Positions 31,601-41,639 are shown, counted from the first letter of the stretch. The stretch is DNA of 64,000 nucleotides from Salinicola tamaricis (GCF_003006155.1 NZ_CP023559.1:3472001-3536000); one strand, 5' to 3'. Notes: generated from the letters alone by a model not told the origin. Numbers and translations: made by a program.

Positions 31601-32584
31601 GTGAGCTGGCACAGCGCATCGACGATCCGCGCTACCGTCGACTGGCGCTCTATGCCCGCGCCTATGGCGAGTACTGGAGCGGCGAGGTGGGGCGGGCTTT
31701 CGAGCATCTGGAGCAGATCGATCCTCTGCGTCAGCCGATGGTGCTCGAGTGGCTGCCTTACTCGGATCACCCGCAGGTGGCGGCGAGCTGCTATCAGAGC
31801 TGGGCGCTGTGCCTGCGTGGTGACTATCGCCGTGCTGAGCAGCAGATGGAGGCGGCGATCCGGCTAGCGGAGAGTATCGGCCATCCAGCATCGCTGGCCA
31901 TGGCGCTGATCTTTGCGGCTTCGCTCTACCGTCAGCTGGGGCATGTCCATCTCGCCCTGGAGCGCGGCCAGAGAGCCTTCGAGATGACCCGTTCACAGGA
32001 TCTGCAGCGCTGGCATCTGGAGGCACTCTGCGTGCTCGGCTGGGGGCAGGCGCTGGCCGGCGATGCCGTCTGGATCAGGTCGAGTCGGGGGTCGAACGGC
32101 TGATCGAGCTCACCGGACGGCCCGCCACCAACGCGCTTCGCTCTGGTACGGCGATGCCTGTCTGGCGCTCGATCAGCTCGAGCGCGCAGCACACTACCTG
32201 CTGCCGTGCCTGGTTCAGGCGCGTGACAACCGCTCGACGATGCTGCCGCAGCTGCTGCTACAGATGGCGCGGATCCAGCATCGTCAGGGGCGGCCAATGG
32301 CCGAGATCGAGGCGCTGATCGCCGAGGCGCAGGCGTGGGCAGAGGAGGCCGGCTGTGCCCATCTCGAGCTGCACAGCCTGGCGCTGTGGCTGACCCTGGT
32401 GGATCCCGATGATGCCGAGAGCCAGCGTGCGCTGCGCTACCGCCTGGGCGAGGTCGCGCTCTGCGATGCGCCGGTGCTGATTCGCTGGCGCACGCTGCTC
32501 GACAACCTCAGCGCCGAGGCGCGTCCGCCGCAGCGCCCCCGGCGTGGTCGGCGGGACGCCTCGACCCGGGCGCGGCATGGCTGA
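28683..32584 (+). CDS. Large BTAD / cyclase-like / AAA / TPR transcriptional regulator (many frame breaks)
   Basis: About 1300 residues after repair. The N-terminus (LTLFGQFGLHQGATTLTQFS, ALLWPEQRLDAARTNLRHAL, LLSHYRGELVAELALP) is a SARP-type DNA-binding and BTAD region. Next, about residues 265-455, is a stretch resembling class III nucleotidyl cyclases (CAGLDSGRVIWLPE, DPLGDVTQVALAMLAMAEPG), but the metal-binding aspartates are not apparent. A STAND-type ATPase follows: Walker A LGDTGIGKSALMIRF, Walker B LVMIIDDLQWLDEPS. The C-terminal third is TPR-like helical repeats. It resembles MalT/AfsR-type signal integrators. At least six frame changes lie near 28975, 29365, 30690, 31195, 31490 and 32070. 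A GAGGAGAC site precedes the ATG. The inducer and targets are unknown. Confidence 0.8.
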
Positions 32585-32866
32585 TACGCGGATGGCCGGC
32601 AAGAGACTCGCCTCCGGGGAGGTGACACAGCGGGCTAGGCAGGTGTTCCGCGGCATAGGCAGCGGCGTCGCAAGATAAACGGTGCGCCAGGAAGTTGGCG
32701 CTGGGGAACCGCTGGCCCCGCCGCCCGTGCGGGCTCAGGCGGGGCAGCTTGAGGGAAGGGCAGGTTCGGCCAGGGCAAACGACTCCAGTGTCAGGCTGTC
32801 GCCCTCGACTCTCAGCTGCCCAGCCCTGATCGGCCGCCAGTCGCCGATGACAAGCGCTCGGCGCGC

Positions 32867-33490
32867 TCACCCGTCGACCTCCAGCTCGTGCACCGCCGGG
32901 CGATGGGTGTGGCCATGGATCAGCAGGCGCGATTCATGCGCGCGCAGCGTATCGACCACCGCCGCCGGGGTCACATCCATGATGTCCTCGGCCTTGTTGG
33001 AGTTGGCCTCGCCGGACTGCTGGCGCAGCTTGCGTGCCAGCGCCAGGCGCTCCTCCACCGGCAGCGCCAGGATCTGTGCCTGCCATGCCGGATCGCGAGC
33101 CTGACGGCGGAACGCCATATAGGCGGTGTCACCGGTGCACAGGCTGTCGCCGTGCATCAGCAGCGCGCGCCGTCCGCCCAGCTCGACCACGGTGGGGTCC
33201 TCGAGCAGGGCGCAGCCGCTGTCGGCAGCGAAGGCCTCGCCGATCAGGAAATCGCGATTGCCGTGCATGAAGGCGAGCCGCGTGCCGGCATCGTGGCAGG
33301 CGCGCAGCTCGGCGATGATGCGCTGCTCGAATTCGCCACGATAGTCATCGCCGATCCACGCTTCGAACAGGTCGCCGAGAATGGTCAGCGCCGACGCCTC
33401 GCGGGCGGGGCCGCGCAGGTAGTCGATGAAACCCTGGGCGATCTCGGGCTGGTCGGGTTGCAGATGAAGATCGGCGATCAGTAGTTGCAT
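32867..33490 (-). CDS. lpxH: UDP-2,3-diacylglucosamine diphosphatase LpxH (possible premature stop)
   Basis: Fourth step of lipid A synthesis: cleaves UDP-2,3-diacylglucosamine to lipid X. The calcineurin-like metal motifs are present: LIADLHL, LGDLFEAWIGDD, MHGNRDFL, LLMHGDSL and LIHGHTHRPAVH. As read it stops at 32867 after ELEVDG, 207 residues, shorter than the usual 240. Beyond that TGA the same frame continues with ALVIGDWRPIRAGQLRVEGD to a stop at 32735. The VIGDW segment is part of normal LpxH, so the TGA is likely an error or an internal stop. It is followed (in gene order, upstream) by ppiB on the same strand. Confidence 0.88.
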   Translation of the reverse strand: MQLLIADLHLQPDQPEIAQGFIDYLRGPAREASALTILGDLFEAWIGDDYRGEFEQRIIAELRACHDAGTRLAFMHGNRDFLIGEAFAADSGCALLEDPTVVELGGRRALLMHGDSLCTGDTAYMAFRRQARDPAWQAQILALPVEERLALARKLRQQSGEANSNKAEDIMDVTPAAVVDTLRAHESRLLIHGHTHRPAVHELEVDG

Positions 33491-33541
33491 GGCAGACTCG
33501 ATGGCAGTGGCGGTCGGTAGGAAAGGGCGAAGGGCGGCCGT

Positions 33542-34033
33542 TCAGACGACTTCGGCGCGTTCGATGATGACATCCTCGACCGGCACGTCGCTGTGCATGC
33601 CGCGGCGCCCGGTGGCGACCTGGCGGATACGCTCGACCACGTCCATGCCCTCGACGACATTGCCGAACACGCAGTAGCCCCAGCCCGGCAGACTCTTGTC
33701 GCGGTGGTTGAGGAAGTCGTTGTCGGAGACGTTGATGAAGAACTGCGCGCTGGCCGAGTGCGGGTCCTGGGTGCGCGCCATGGCGACGCTGCCCTTCTGG
33801 TTGGTGAGACCGTTGTCGGCTTCGTTCTCGATCGGCGCCCGCGTCGCCTTCTGCTCGAAGTCGGTGTCGAAGCCGCCGCCCTGGACCATGAAGCCGTCGA
33901 TCACGCGGTGAAACAAGGTGCCGTCGTAGTGGCCGTCGCGGACGTACTGCTCGAAATTGGCCGCCGTCTTGGGCGCCTTGTCGGCGTTCAGCTCGAGTTT
34001 GATGATGCCGTAATTGGTGTGCAGAACGATCAT
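33542..34033 (-). CDS. ppiB: Peptidyl-prolyl cis-trans isomerase B (cyclophilin)
   Basis: Cytoplasmic cyclophilin. The 163-residue length is normal. Active-site residues are seen in [20 protein letters not shown] (Arg and Phe) and [18 protein letters not shown]. The start [20 protein letters not shown] is typical. It lies 51 bp upstream of lpxH on the same strand, as ppiB and lpxH lie in many gammaproteobacteria. The frame is intact. Confidence 0.95.
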   Translation of the reverse strand: MIVLHTNYGIIKLELNADKAPKTAANFEQYVRDGHYDGTLFHRVIDGFMVQGGGFDTDFEQKATRAPIENEADNGLTNQKGSVAMARTQDPHSASAQFFINVSDNDFLNHRDKSLPGWGYCVFGNVVEGMDVVERIRQVATGRRGMHSDVPVEDVIIERAEVV

Positions 34034-34200
34034 GGGATTTCCTGAGCGAAAGGGCGTGTTCCGGGCCGGCGCCGGCTTGGCGCCGAGACCGCGCGTCGCG
34101 CTATAATAGCCGCTTTGCGCGGGTGGGAGAAACCGCCCGGCACGCGTGTTAACCTGCCTTCACCAGCGCCGTCACCGCACGGTCCGACGAATTACAGAGG

Positions 34201-35925
34201 TTGTCTGCATTCCATGAGGTCGAAAGTCGCGTCGAGAACGACGATACCCAGCACGGAGCCCCGAATTTCCTGCGCAATCAGATTCGTGACGAGATCGAAT
34301 CGGGGCAGACCCAGACGATCGTGACCCGTTTCCCGCCGGAGCCCAATGGCTTTCTGCACATCGGTCACGCCAAGTCGATCTGGGTCAATTTCGGTCTGGC
34401 GGAACAGTTCGGCGGCCGCTGTCATCTGCGCTTCGACGACACCAATCCAGCCAAGGAAGAGCAGGCCTATATCGACGCCATTCGTGAGGATATCGAGTGG
34501 CTCGGCTATCGCTGGAGCGGTGAGGTGCGCTACGCCTCGAGCTACTTCGATCAGCTCTATGCCTGGGCCCAGCATTTGGTGCGCGAAGGCCTGGCCTATG
34601 TCGACGATCTCTCGCCGGAAGAGATTCGCGAATACCGCGGCACCCTGACCGAACCTGGCCGGCCGAGCCCCTACCGAGAACGAGGGGTGGAGGAGAACCT
34701 CGACCTGCTGGAGCGCATGCGGGTGGGCGAGTTCGCTGAGGGGGCCAAGGTGCTGCGGGCCAAGATCGACATGGCCGCGCCCAACATCAATCTGCGTGAC
34801 CCGATCCTCTATCGTATCCGCCACGCGCATCACCATCAGACCGGCGATGCCTGGAAGATCTACCCCTCCTATGACTTCGCCCACGGGCAGTCGGATGCGA
34901 TCGAGGGCATCACGCACTCCCTTTGCACGCTCGAGTTCGAGGATCACCGCCCGCTCTACGAGTGGTTCCTGGCACACCTGCCGGTGCCCTCGCAGCCGCG
35001 CCAGACCGAGTTCGCGCGGATGAACGTCAACTACACCGTGACCTCCAAGCGCAAACTCAAGCTGCTGGTCGACGAGCAGGTGGTGGACGGCTGGGACGAT
35101 CCGCGCATGCCCACGATCTCCGGGCTGCGCCGGCGCGGCTACACGCCGGCTTCGCTGCGCAAGTTCTGTGACATGACCGGGGTCAGCCGGGCGGCCAATG
35201 TGGTCGATATCGCCATGCTGCACTTCGCGATTCGCTCCGATCTGGAAGACAACGCGCCACGCGCGATGTGCGTGCTCAACCCGCTCAAGGTGGTGCTGAC
35301 CAACGTCAGCGCCGACCACGGTGAAGTGTTCGAGGTGCCGGGGCATCCGGCGCGTGAAGACATGGGGACCCGGCGCCTGCCGCTGACGCGTGAGATCTGG
35401 ATCGATCGCGACGACTTCATGGAGGAGCCGCCGAAGAAGTTCTTCCGCCTGGCGCCAGGCAAGGAAGTGCGTCTGCGCAACGGCTACGTGATCCGCTGCG
35501 ATGAAGTGATCAAGGACGATGGCGGCGAGATCACGGCGCTGCACTGCTCGGTCGACTTCGAGACCTTGGGCAAGAACCCCGAGGGGCGCAAGGTGAAAGG
35601 GGTGATCCACTGGGTCAGCGCCGAGCACGGCGTGCCGGTCGAAGTGCGCCTCTACGACAACCTGTTTCTCGACGAGGCGCCGGATCGCGACAAGGATGCC
35701 GACTTCCTCGATCATCTCAACCCCGAGTCGCTGGTCACCGTACAAGGTATCGCCGAGCCGGCGCTGGCCGATGCGGCGCCGGAGGCGCGCTATCAGTTCG
35801 AGCGGGTGGGCTACTTCTGCGCCGACCGCCATGCCTGCCGCGATGGCAAGCTGGTGTTCAATCGCACGGTCGGGCTCAAGGACTCCTGGGCCAAGATTCA
35901 GCAGAAGCAGCAGGGGACGGCATGA
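34201..35925 (+). CDS. glnS: Glutaminyl-tRNA synthetase
   Basis: Class I synthetase charging tRNA-Gln. The signature [20 protein letters not shown] carries the HIGH motif. [16 protein letters not shown] contains the KMSKS-equivalent lysines (VTSKRK), and the anticodon-binding beta-barrels follow. The 574-residue length is slightly above E. coli GlnS (554). The start is a TTG at 34201; its GAGG is unusually close, so the start is less certain than the rest. It overlaps cysS by 4 bp (ATGA), so the two synthetases are translationally coupled. The frame is intact. Confidence 0.95.
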   Translation: MSAFHEVESRVENDDTQHGAPNFLRNQIRDEIESGQTQTIVTRFPPEPNGFLHIGHAKSIWVNFGLAEQFGGRCHLRFDDTNPAKEEQAYIDAIREDIEWLGYRWSGEVRYASSYFDQLYAWAQHLVREGLAYVDDLSPEEIREYRGTLTEPGRPSPYRERGVEENLDLLERMRVGEFAEGAKVLRAKIDMAAPNINLRDPILYRIRHAHHHQTGDAWKIYPSYDFAHGQSDAIEGITHSLCTLEFEDHRPLYEWFLAHLPVPSQPRQTEFARMNVNYTVTSKRKLKLLVDEQVVDGWDDPRMPTISGLRRRGYTPASLRKFCDMTGVSRAANVVDIAMLHFAIRSDLEDNAPRAMCVLNPLKVVLTNVSADHGEVFEVPGHPAREDMGTRRLPLTREIWIDRDDFMEEPPKKFFRLAPGKEVRLRNGYVIRCDEVIKDDGGEITALHCSVDFETLGKNPEGRKVKGVIHWVSAEHGVPVEVRLYDNLFLDEAPDRDKDADFLDHLNPESLVTVQGIAEPALADAAPEARYQFERVGYFCADRHACRDGKLVFNRTVGLKDSWAKIQQKQQGTA

Positions 35926-37325
35926 GCGAGCTGCAGGTCTATAACACGCTGACGCGGCGCAAGGCGCCGCTGCAACCGATCGAGCCCGGCAAGCTGCGCA
36001 TGTACGTGTGCGGTATGACGGTCTACGACTACTGCCACCTGGGGCATGCCCGGGTGATGGTGGCCTTCGACGTGATCACCCGCTGGCTGCGTCAGACCGG
36101 GCTCGACGTCACCTATGTGCGCAATATCACCGATATCGACGACAAGATCCTCAAGCGTGCCGAGGAGAATGGCGAGCCGATCTCGGCGCTGACCGAGCGC
36201 ATGATCGCGGCGATGCACGAAGACGAAGCGCGTCTGGGCGTACTGCGCCCGGACCTGGAGCCCCGGGCCACTGGGCATATCCACGAGATCGTGGCGATGA
36301 TCCAGCGTCTGATCGACAACGACTACGCCTATGCCGCGGACAACGGTGACGTCTACTACCGCGTGCGCCGGTTCGCCGCCTACGGCAAGCTCAACAACCG
36401 CAATCTGGACGAGATGCGGGCCGGGGCGCGGGTCGAGGTGGTCGATACGCACAAGGAGGACCCGCTCGACTTCGTGCTGTGGAAGGCGGCCAAGCCGAAC
36501 GAGGCGAGCTGGCCTTCGCCATGGAGTGAGGGGCGTCCGGGCTGGCATATCGAGTGCTCGGCGATGTCGACCTGCTGCCTGGGCGAGACGTTCGATATTC
36601 ATGGTGGCGGGCCGGATCTGACTTTTCCCCACCACGAGAACGAGATCGCCCAGAGCGAGGCAGCCACTGGCAAGCCCTACGTCAATGTGTGGATGCACGC
36701 CGGCGCGGTGCGCGTCGATCAGGAGAAGATGTCCAAGTCGCTGGGCAACTTCTTCACCATTCGTGAAGTGCTCGAGAGTCATGATCCGGAGGTGGTGCGC
36801 TACCTGCTGGTGGCCAGCCACTATCGCAGCGCGATCAATTACGCGCCGGCATCCCTCGGCGAGGCGCGGCGCTCGCTGGAGCGCTTCTATCACGCGCTGG
36901 ATGGCATCACACCGTGCCAGGGCGAGGTCGAGCCGGACTATGCGGCACGTTTCAGCGCGGCGATGAACGACGACTTCAACACCCCCGAAGCGCTGTCGGT
37001 GCTGTTCGAACTGGTGCGCGAGGTCAATCGCCTGCGCGATGCGGATATGCCACGGGCCGCAGCGCTGGCGTTCGAACTCAAGCGGCTGGCTGGGGTGCTG
37101 GGTCTGCTCGAACGCGAGCCGGCAGCATTTCTCAAGGCCGGCGCCCAGGCGCTGCCGCTGGCAGAGGCGGAGATCGAAGCGCGTATCGAGGCGCGCGCCC
37201 AGGCCAAGCGCGAGCGCGACTTTGCCGCCGCCGACCGTATTCGCGACGAGCTGGCGGCGCTGGGTATCGTGCTCAAGGACTCCCGCGAGGGTACCCGATG
37301 GAGTCTGGAGGCGGCTGGCGACTGA
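35922..37325 (+). CDS. cysS: Cysteinyl-tRNA synthetase
   Basis: Class I synthetase charging tRNA-Cys; 467 residues. Zinc and HIGH region: [19 protein letters not shown]. The ERGGDP-equivalent region [21 protein letters not shown] and the KMSKS loop [18 protein letters not shown] are complete. The C-terminal helices read [18 protein letters not shown]. The start overlaps the glnS stop. The frame is intact. Confidence 0.97.
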   Translation: MSELQVYNTLTRRKAPLQPIEPGKLRMYVCGMTVYDYCHLGHARVMVAFDVITRWLRQTGLDVTYVRNITDIDDKILKRAEENGEPISALTERMIAAMHEDEARLGVLRPDLEPRATGHIHEIVAMIQRLIDNDYAYAADNGDVYYRVRRFAAYGKLNNRNLDEMRAGARVEVVDTHKEDPLDFVLWKAAKPNEASWPSPWSEGRPGWHIECSAMSTCCLGETFDIHGGGPDLTFPHHENEIAQSEAATGKPYVNVWMHAGAVRVDQEKMSKSLGNFFTIREVLESHDPEVVRYLLVASHYRSAINYAPASLGEARRSLERFYHALDGITPCQGEVEPDYAARFSAAMNDDFNTPEALSVLFELVREVNRLRDADMPRAAALAFELKRLAGVLGLLEREPAAFLKAGAQALPLAEAEIEARIEARAQAKRERDFAAADRIRDELAALGIVLKDSREGTRWSLEAAGD

Positions 37326-37393
37326 ACTGAAGACGGCCGCGACCGAGCGCGAGAGCTGCGTCGGGGGCTGTTGCCGTGTCTTTGCCAGTGACG

Positions 37394-37430
37394 AATAGGC
37401 CCCGCCGATCTGGCGGGGCCTATTCGTTTT
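37394..37430. terminator. Bidirectional terminator between cysS and mtnN
   Basis: A perfect 13-bp stem (AATAGGCCCCGCC) with a GATCT loop, followed by TTTT, lies between convergent genes. Directly after it is a 16-bp direct repeat (TCAGAGGCGTTCGTTG twice). Confidence 0.85.
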
Positions 37431-37500
37431 CAGAGGCGTTCGTTGTCAGAGGCGTTCGTTGTCAGAGTCTGTCGTTTCCGGGCGCCTCAAGTGGGGCGGG

Positions 37501-38205
37501 TCAGCGCGTCGCCAGGCGCGCGACGATGGCGTCGACCATGCGTGCCGAGTGGGTCGCGGCGCGCTCCAGGAAGGCGTCGAAGGAGAGATGCGAGGACTTG
37601 CCGGCGATATCCGAGAGTGCGCGAATGACCACGAACGGGCAGTCGAAGAGGTGGCAGGTCTGGGCGATCGCCGCCGCTTCCATCTCGATCGCCAGCATCT
37701 CGGGAAAGTGTGCTCGCAGTCCCTCGACCCGGGCCGGGTCGGACATGAAGCTGTCGCCGGTGCAGATCAGGCCCTCGAACACGCGCAGCTCGCCGAGGCT
37801 CTCGATGCTTGCGCGCGCGGCGCCGACCAGCTCGGGCGCGGGGGTGAACGCCGCCGGCATGCCCGGCACCTGGCCCAGGGCATAGCCGAAGGCGGTGACG
37901 TCGACGTCGTGATGGCGCACTTCGCTGGAGATGACTACGTCGCCGACTTCCAGTTCGGCGCCGAAGCCGCCCGCCGAACCGGTGTTGATCACCGCATCGG
38001 GGCGAAAGCGATTCATCATCTGGGTGGTGCCGACGGCGGCATTGACCTTGCCGATGCCCGACTGCAGCAGCACGATCTCGACACCGTGGCGACGGCCGCA
38101 GTGAAAGGTGGCGCCGGCGTGACGTTCGACGCGCGCGTCTTCCAGCTGCGAGGCGAGTAGGGTGACTTCCTGCTCCATGGCACCGATGAGGCCGATGGTT
38201 TGCAT
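37501..38205 (-). CDS. mtnN: 5'-methylthioadenosine/S-adenosylhomocysteine nucleosidase
   Basis: Hydrolyses MTA and SAH to recycle by-products of SAM use and to keep methylation and quorum-signal routes running. The 234-residue product shows IGLIGAMEQEVTLL, LLQSGIGKVNAA, VINTGSAGGF, AIEMEAAAIAQTC (catalytic Glu) and VIRALSDIAG with the catalytic Asp. ATG 38205 is preferred, with an AAGGAA site; a GTG directly before it is possible. It lies 28 bp after folD on the same strand. The frame is intact. Confidence 0.95.
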   Translation of the reverse strand: MQTIGLIGAMEQEVTLLASQLEDARVERHAGATFHCGRRHGVEIVLLQSGIGKVNAAVGTTQMMNRFRPDAVINTGSAGGFGAELEVGDVVISSEVRHHDVDVTAFGYALGQVPGMPAAFTPAPELVGAARASIESLGELRVFEGLICTGDSFMSDPARVEGLRAHFPEMLAIEMEAAAIAQTCHLFDCPFVVIRALSDIAGKSSHLSFDAFLERAATHSARMVDAIVARLATR

Positions 38206-38233
38206 CACGAGATTCCTTGAGTGGCGGCGAGGG

Positions 38234-39091
38234 TCAATGGGCGTCGTGGAGTTCGGCGGCCTGCAGGGTGTTCTGCAGCAGGGTCGCGACCGTCATCGGG
38301 CCGACCCCGCCGGGTACCGGGGTGATGAAGCTGGCACGCTCGGCGGCACTGGCGAAGTCGACATCGCCGACCAGAGTGCCGTCATCGTTACGGTTCATGC
38401 CGACATCGATCACCACGGCGCCCGGCTTGATCCAGTTGCCATCGATGAGGCCCGGCTTGCCCACGGCCACCACCAGCAGATCGGCCTGACGTACCTTTTC
38501 CTCCAGGCTGCGGGTGAAGCGGTGGCACACAGTGGTGGTGCAGCCCGCCAGCAGCAGCTCCAGTGACATGGGCCGACCGACGATATTGGAGGCGCCGACC
38601 ACGGTCGCCTCGAGGCCACGCAGTTCGATACCGCTGTGTTCGAGCAGGGTCATGATGCCCTTGGGCGTGCACGGGCGCAGTAGCGGCATGCGTTGGGCCA
38701 GGCGTCCCAGGTTGTAAGGGTGGAATCCGTCGACGTCCTTGTCCGGGCGGATGCGTTCGAGCAGCGGGTTGGCATCGAGGTGCTCGGGCAGCGGCAGCTG
38801 CAGCAGGATGCCGTCGACCGTGTCGTCTGCATTCAGTTCGTCGATGACCGCCTCCAACGCCTGCTGGCTGATGGTGGCATCGAGCCGATGGCTGAACGAG
38901 AGAATGCCGGCCTGCTCGCAGGCACGGTGCTTATGGCTCACGTAGATCTCGGAGGCGGGGTCATGGCCCACCAGAATCACCGCCAGGCCCGGGCGTCGGC
39001 GTCCCAGCTGGAGGCGCTCGGCCACCTCGGTGGTCACCTGTTCGCGGATGGCGCCGGCAATGCGTTTGCCGTCGATCAACTGAGCGGTCAT
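38234..39091 (-). CDS. folD: Methylenetetrahydrofolate dehydrogenase / cyclohydrolase
   Basis: Bifunctional enzyme converting 5,10-methylene-THF to 10-formyl-THF with NADP. 285 residues; [20 protein letters not shown] with the catalytic lysine, [31 protein letters not shown], the NADP fold [20 protein letters not shown] and [23 protein letters not shown] 39091 has an AAAGGACAG site. The open frame upstream runs through tRNA genes and is not coding. The frame is intact. Confidence 0.96.
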   Translation of the reverse strand: MTAQLIDGKRIAGAIREQVTTEVAERLQLGRRRPGLAVILVGHDPASEIYVSHKHRACEQAGILSFSHRLDATISQQALEAVIDELNADDTVDGILLQLPLPEHLDANPLLERIRPDKDVDGFHPYNLGRLAQRMPLLRPCTPKGIMTLLEHSGIELRGLEATVVGASNIVGRPMSLELLLAGCTTTVCHRFTRSLEEKVRQADLLVVAVGKPGLIDGNWIKPGAVVIDVGMNRNDDGTLVGDVDFASAAERASFITPVPGGVGPMTVATLLQNTLQAAELHDAH

Positions 39092-39286
39092 CGACTGTCC
39101 TTTCTGAGTAGCGGAGATAGCGGCCGGTCTCGCTGGGCGAAGCAGGGCTTCGACCAGGCCGGCGAAGGCGGCAATTTTCGCACGCCAGCCGATCCAGTCA
39201 ACGCAGGCTTTGAGGATGGCTGTCACTGTGGCGACAGTGGGGCAGGGCAGATACGACCCGGGGTCGTCTGAAATGCACGTAAGGGC

Positions 39287-39314
39287 TTGACCTGACAGAA
39301 ATGATCCGTAGAAT
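39287..39314 (+). promoter_or_regulatory. Candidate promoter of the tRNA cluster
   Basis: TTGACC and TAGAAT are 16 bp apart and followed by a GC-rich discriminator (ACGCAGCGC), typical of stringently controlled stable-RNA promoters. It lies 50 bp ahead of tRNA-Pro. Confidence 0.6.
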
Positions 39315-39364
39315 ACGCAGCGCATCGAGGGGCTCGTAGCGTCATCGATCGCATCGTCCGGTGA

Positions 39365-39441
39365 CGGGGTATAGCGCAGTCTGGTAGCGCGCCTGCTTTG
39401 GGAGCAGGATGTCGGGGGTTCAAATCCCTCTACCCCGACCA
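39365..39441 (+). tRNA. tRNA-Pro (UGG)
   Basis: Acceptor CGGGGTA pairs with TACCCCG. The anticodon stem CCTGC/GCAGG encloses the loop TTTGGGA, anticodon TGG. The T-loop is GTTCAAAT and CCA is encoded. First of four clustered tRNAs. Confidence 0.97.
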
Positions 39442-39481
39442 GTAGGTCGGCGATCGGTGGACAGGCAGCCGGTATTGGAAT

Positions 39482-39558
39482 GCGCCTATAGCTCAACCGG
39501 ATAGAGCAACGGCCTTCTAAGCCGTAGGTTGCAGGTTCGAGTCCTGCTGGGCGCGCCA
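39482..39558 (+). tRNA. tRNA-Arg (UCU)
   Basis: Acceptor GCGCCTA pairs with TGGGCGC (one G-T). The anticodon stem ACGGC/GCCGT has loop CTTCTAA, anticodon TCT, the reader of AGA/AGG codons. CCA is encoded. Confidence 0.97.
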
Positions 39559-39631
39559 CTCTCCGGATGGCTTCACCTTGTGAAGCGTTTGGATGGGTTG
39601 CGGCGGTTCCAAGCGATGCCAGTGTCGAGAT

Positions 39632-39707
39632 GGTGGATGTAGCTCAGTGGTAGAGCCCCGGATTGTGGCTCCGGTGGTCGTGGGTTCGATCCCCATCATC
39701 CACCCCA
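39632..39707 (+). tRNA. tRNA-His (GUG), copy 1
   Basis: Acceptor GTGGATG pairs with CATCCAC, with the extra G at -1 opposite C73 that marks tRNA-His. The anticodon stem CCGGA/TCCGG has loop TTGTGGC, anticodon GTG. CCA is encoded. Confidence 0.97.
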
Positions 39708-39729
39708 CTTTCGACACGCACCCAGAAAT

Positions 39730-39805
39730 GGTGGATGTAGCTCAGTGGTAGAGCCCCGGATTGTGGCTCCGGTGGTCGTGGGTTCGATCCCCATCATCCA
39801 CCCCA
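39730..39805 (+). tRNA. tRNA-His (GUG), copy 2
   Basis: Identical in all 76 bases to the copy 22 bp upstream, including the G(-1) and the encoded CCA. A recent tandem duplication within the cluster. Confidence 0.97.
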
Positions 39806-40158
39806 TTTCTGTCTCTTCGGATGTCCTCCTGGTTCTCCCTGCCCAGTTTTGCTCTGGCTACCTGGTTTGCGCTACGTGAAGTCCGATGGCTGATCGTCGA
39901 CGCCTTGCGCGCTCAATGTCGTGGCTGGCAGTCTCGCGCGCCATGTTCGTAGCTGTCTGGCGGCGATGCTTGCCTGTCGATGACGACGAGTCGTCCTTTT
40001 ATTCTGTCGATTTTCGTCGCTGCCCCTTGGTTTTCGGGCGCTTCAGCCCAATGTAGGCGGCAAGTCTGCTTGCCAGTAGGCATGGGGATTCATAGAATCT
40101 CACCCTTATTTTTTTGAAGTTGCAATCACAGAACGCTCCCGTCGGTAGAGGATCATCT
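39806..40158. other. 353-bp gap between tRNA-His and tig
   Basis: No gene is evident. A small stem (ACGAC/GTCGT, minimal loop) followed by CTTTTATT at about 39982-40000 may end the tRNA transcript. GGCAAG-TCTG-CTTGCC near 40057 forms another hairpin. The 60 bp before tig are AT-rich and probably hold its promoter. Confidence 0.4.
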
Positions 40159-41514
40159 ATGCAAGTTTCCGTTGAGACGACTTCCCAGATCGAACGTCGC
40201 ATCACCGTCCAGGTGCCGGCGAGCGAGGTCGATCAGGCCGTCGCCGCTCGTCTGCAAGACACCGCCAAGCGCGTTCGTCTGAATGGCTTTCGTCAAGGCA
40301 AGATCCCGATGGCCGTCGTGCGTCAGCGTTTCGGTCAGGACGTGCGCAACGAGGTGGTCAGCGAACTGATGCGCCAGCACTACGTGCGCGCCATCACCGA
40401 AGAGAGCCTCAATCCGGCCGGCTACCCCTCGATCGAACCGACCGTCAACCAGGACGGCAAGGATCTCGAGTTCGTGGCCACGTTGGAGGTGTACCCGGAG
40501 ATCGAGCTTCAGAGCATCGCCGGTACCGAGGTCGAGCGTCCGCAGACCGAAATCACCGAAGCCGACATCGATCAGATGATCGAGACCCTGCGCACCCAGC
40601 GCGCCGAGTTCCAGCCGGTCGAGCGTGGCGCCGAGATGGGCGATCAGGTCAAGATCGACTTCGAGGGCTTCCTCGGTGACGAGCCTTTCGAGGGCGGTGC
40701 TGCCGAAGGGCACGAACTGGAGCTGGGCTCCAACCGTTTCATCCCGGGCTTCGAAGAGCAGCTCGTGGGCGCCAGTGCCGGCGAAGAGAAGCGCATCCAG
40801 GTGACCTTCCCGGAAGACTACCAGGCCGAGCATCTGGCCGGTCAAGAAGCCACCTTCGCAGTCAAGGTGCACGAAGTGTCGGCCAAGACGATGCCGGAAG
40901 TCGACGCCGAGTTCATCAAGGCGTTCGGCGTTGACGATGGTGATTTCGACAAGTTCCGCGCCGAAGTCAAGAGCAACATGGAGCGCGAGGTCAAGCAGGC
41001 CACGCAGAACCGTGTCAAACAGCAGGTGCTCGAGGCGCTGCAGGCGGCCAATGAAGTCAGCGTACCGCAGTCGCTGATCGATCAGGAGACCGATGGTCTC
41101 AAGCGTCAGGCAGCGCAGCAGTTTGGCCTGGGTGACGATTTCGACGTCAGCCAGCTGCCCAACGAGCTGTTCGCCGATCAAGCGCGCAACCGAGTCAAGG
41201 TTGGCCTGCTGCTGGCCGAAGTGATCAAGCAGAACGAGCTCGAAGCGAGCGACGACGAGATCCGTGCCCGTGCCGAGGAACTGGCGACCCAGTATCAGCA
41301 GCCGGAGCAGGTGGTCGAGCAGTACCTCAAGAACGACGAGCTCAAGAACCAGATCAAGTCTGCGGTGCTCGAAGACAAGGCCGTTGACAAGCTGCTGGCT
41401 CAGGCCCAGGTTAAAGACGTCAGCATGAGCTATGAAGACGTGCTGCAGGCCGCTCAACAATCGGACGATGCGGCCGATGAAGATGAGAGTGAAGAGAGCG
41501 ATTCCAAAGCATGA
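40159..41514 (+). CDS. tig: Trigger factor
   Basis: Ribosome-bound chaperone and prolyl isomerase. The 451-residue protein has the ribosome-docking signature within LNGFRQGKIPMAVVRQRFG. The PPIase domain has GDQVKIDFEGFLGDEPFEGG and FIPGFEEQLVGASAGEEKRI, and a long helical C-terminal domain follows. It ends with an acidic tail (ADEDESEESDSKA). Start chosen at ATG 40159 (MQVSVETTSQIERRI), preceded by AGAGGA. It heads the tig-clpP-clpX-lon block. The frame is intact. Confidence 0.97.
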   Translation: MQVSVETTSQIERRITVQVPASEVDQAVAARLQDTAKRVRLNGFRQGKIPMAVVRQRFGQDVRNEVVSELMRQHYVRAITEESLNPAGYPSIEPTVNQDGKDLEFVATLEVYPEIELQSIAGTEVERPQTEITEADIDQMIETLRTQRAEFQPVERGAEMGDQVKIDFEGFLGDEPFEGGAAEGHELELGSNRFIPGFEEQLVGASAGEEKRIQVTFPEDYQAEHLAGQEATFAVKVHEVSAKTMPEVDAEFIKAFGVDDGDFDKFRAEVKSNMEREVKQATQNRVKQQVLEALQAANEVSVPQSLIDQETDGLKRQAAQQFGLGDDFDVSQLPNELFADQARNRVKVGLLLAEVIKQNELEASDDEIRARAEELATQYQQPEQVVEQYLKNDELKNQIKSAVLEDKAVDKLLAQAQVKDVSMSYEDVLQAAQQSDDAADEDESEESDSKA

Positions 41515-41639
41515 GCGCTGCTTGGTAAGCGACGGACCCCGGCGAGATGTCGGGGTTCGGCGGTGGTCGGAGAAAGCAACGTGGGTTCCCGGCCGCCGTC
41601 TAGAGGGGTGTGACACTCACCAGATGCAAGGAAATCGCG

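Noticed and set aside
34192-35832. Very long open frame antisense to glnS, with similar ones antisense to acnB (25154-26617) and tig (40153-41616)
   Set aside because: In GC-rich genes the complementary third-position phase stays open by chance. These frames have no family motifs and overlap genes with clear function.
39223-39559. Extension of folD through the tRNA region
   Set aside because: The open frame crosses tRNA-Pro and tRNA-Arg and has no homology-like features; ATG 39091 has a good ribosome-binding site.
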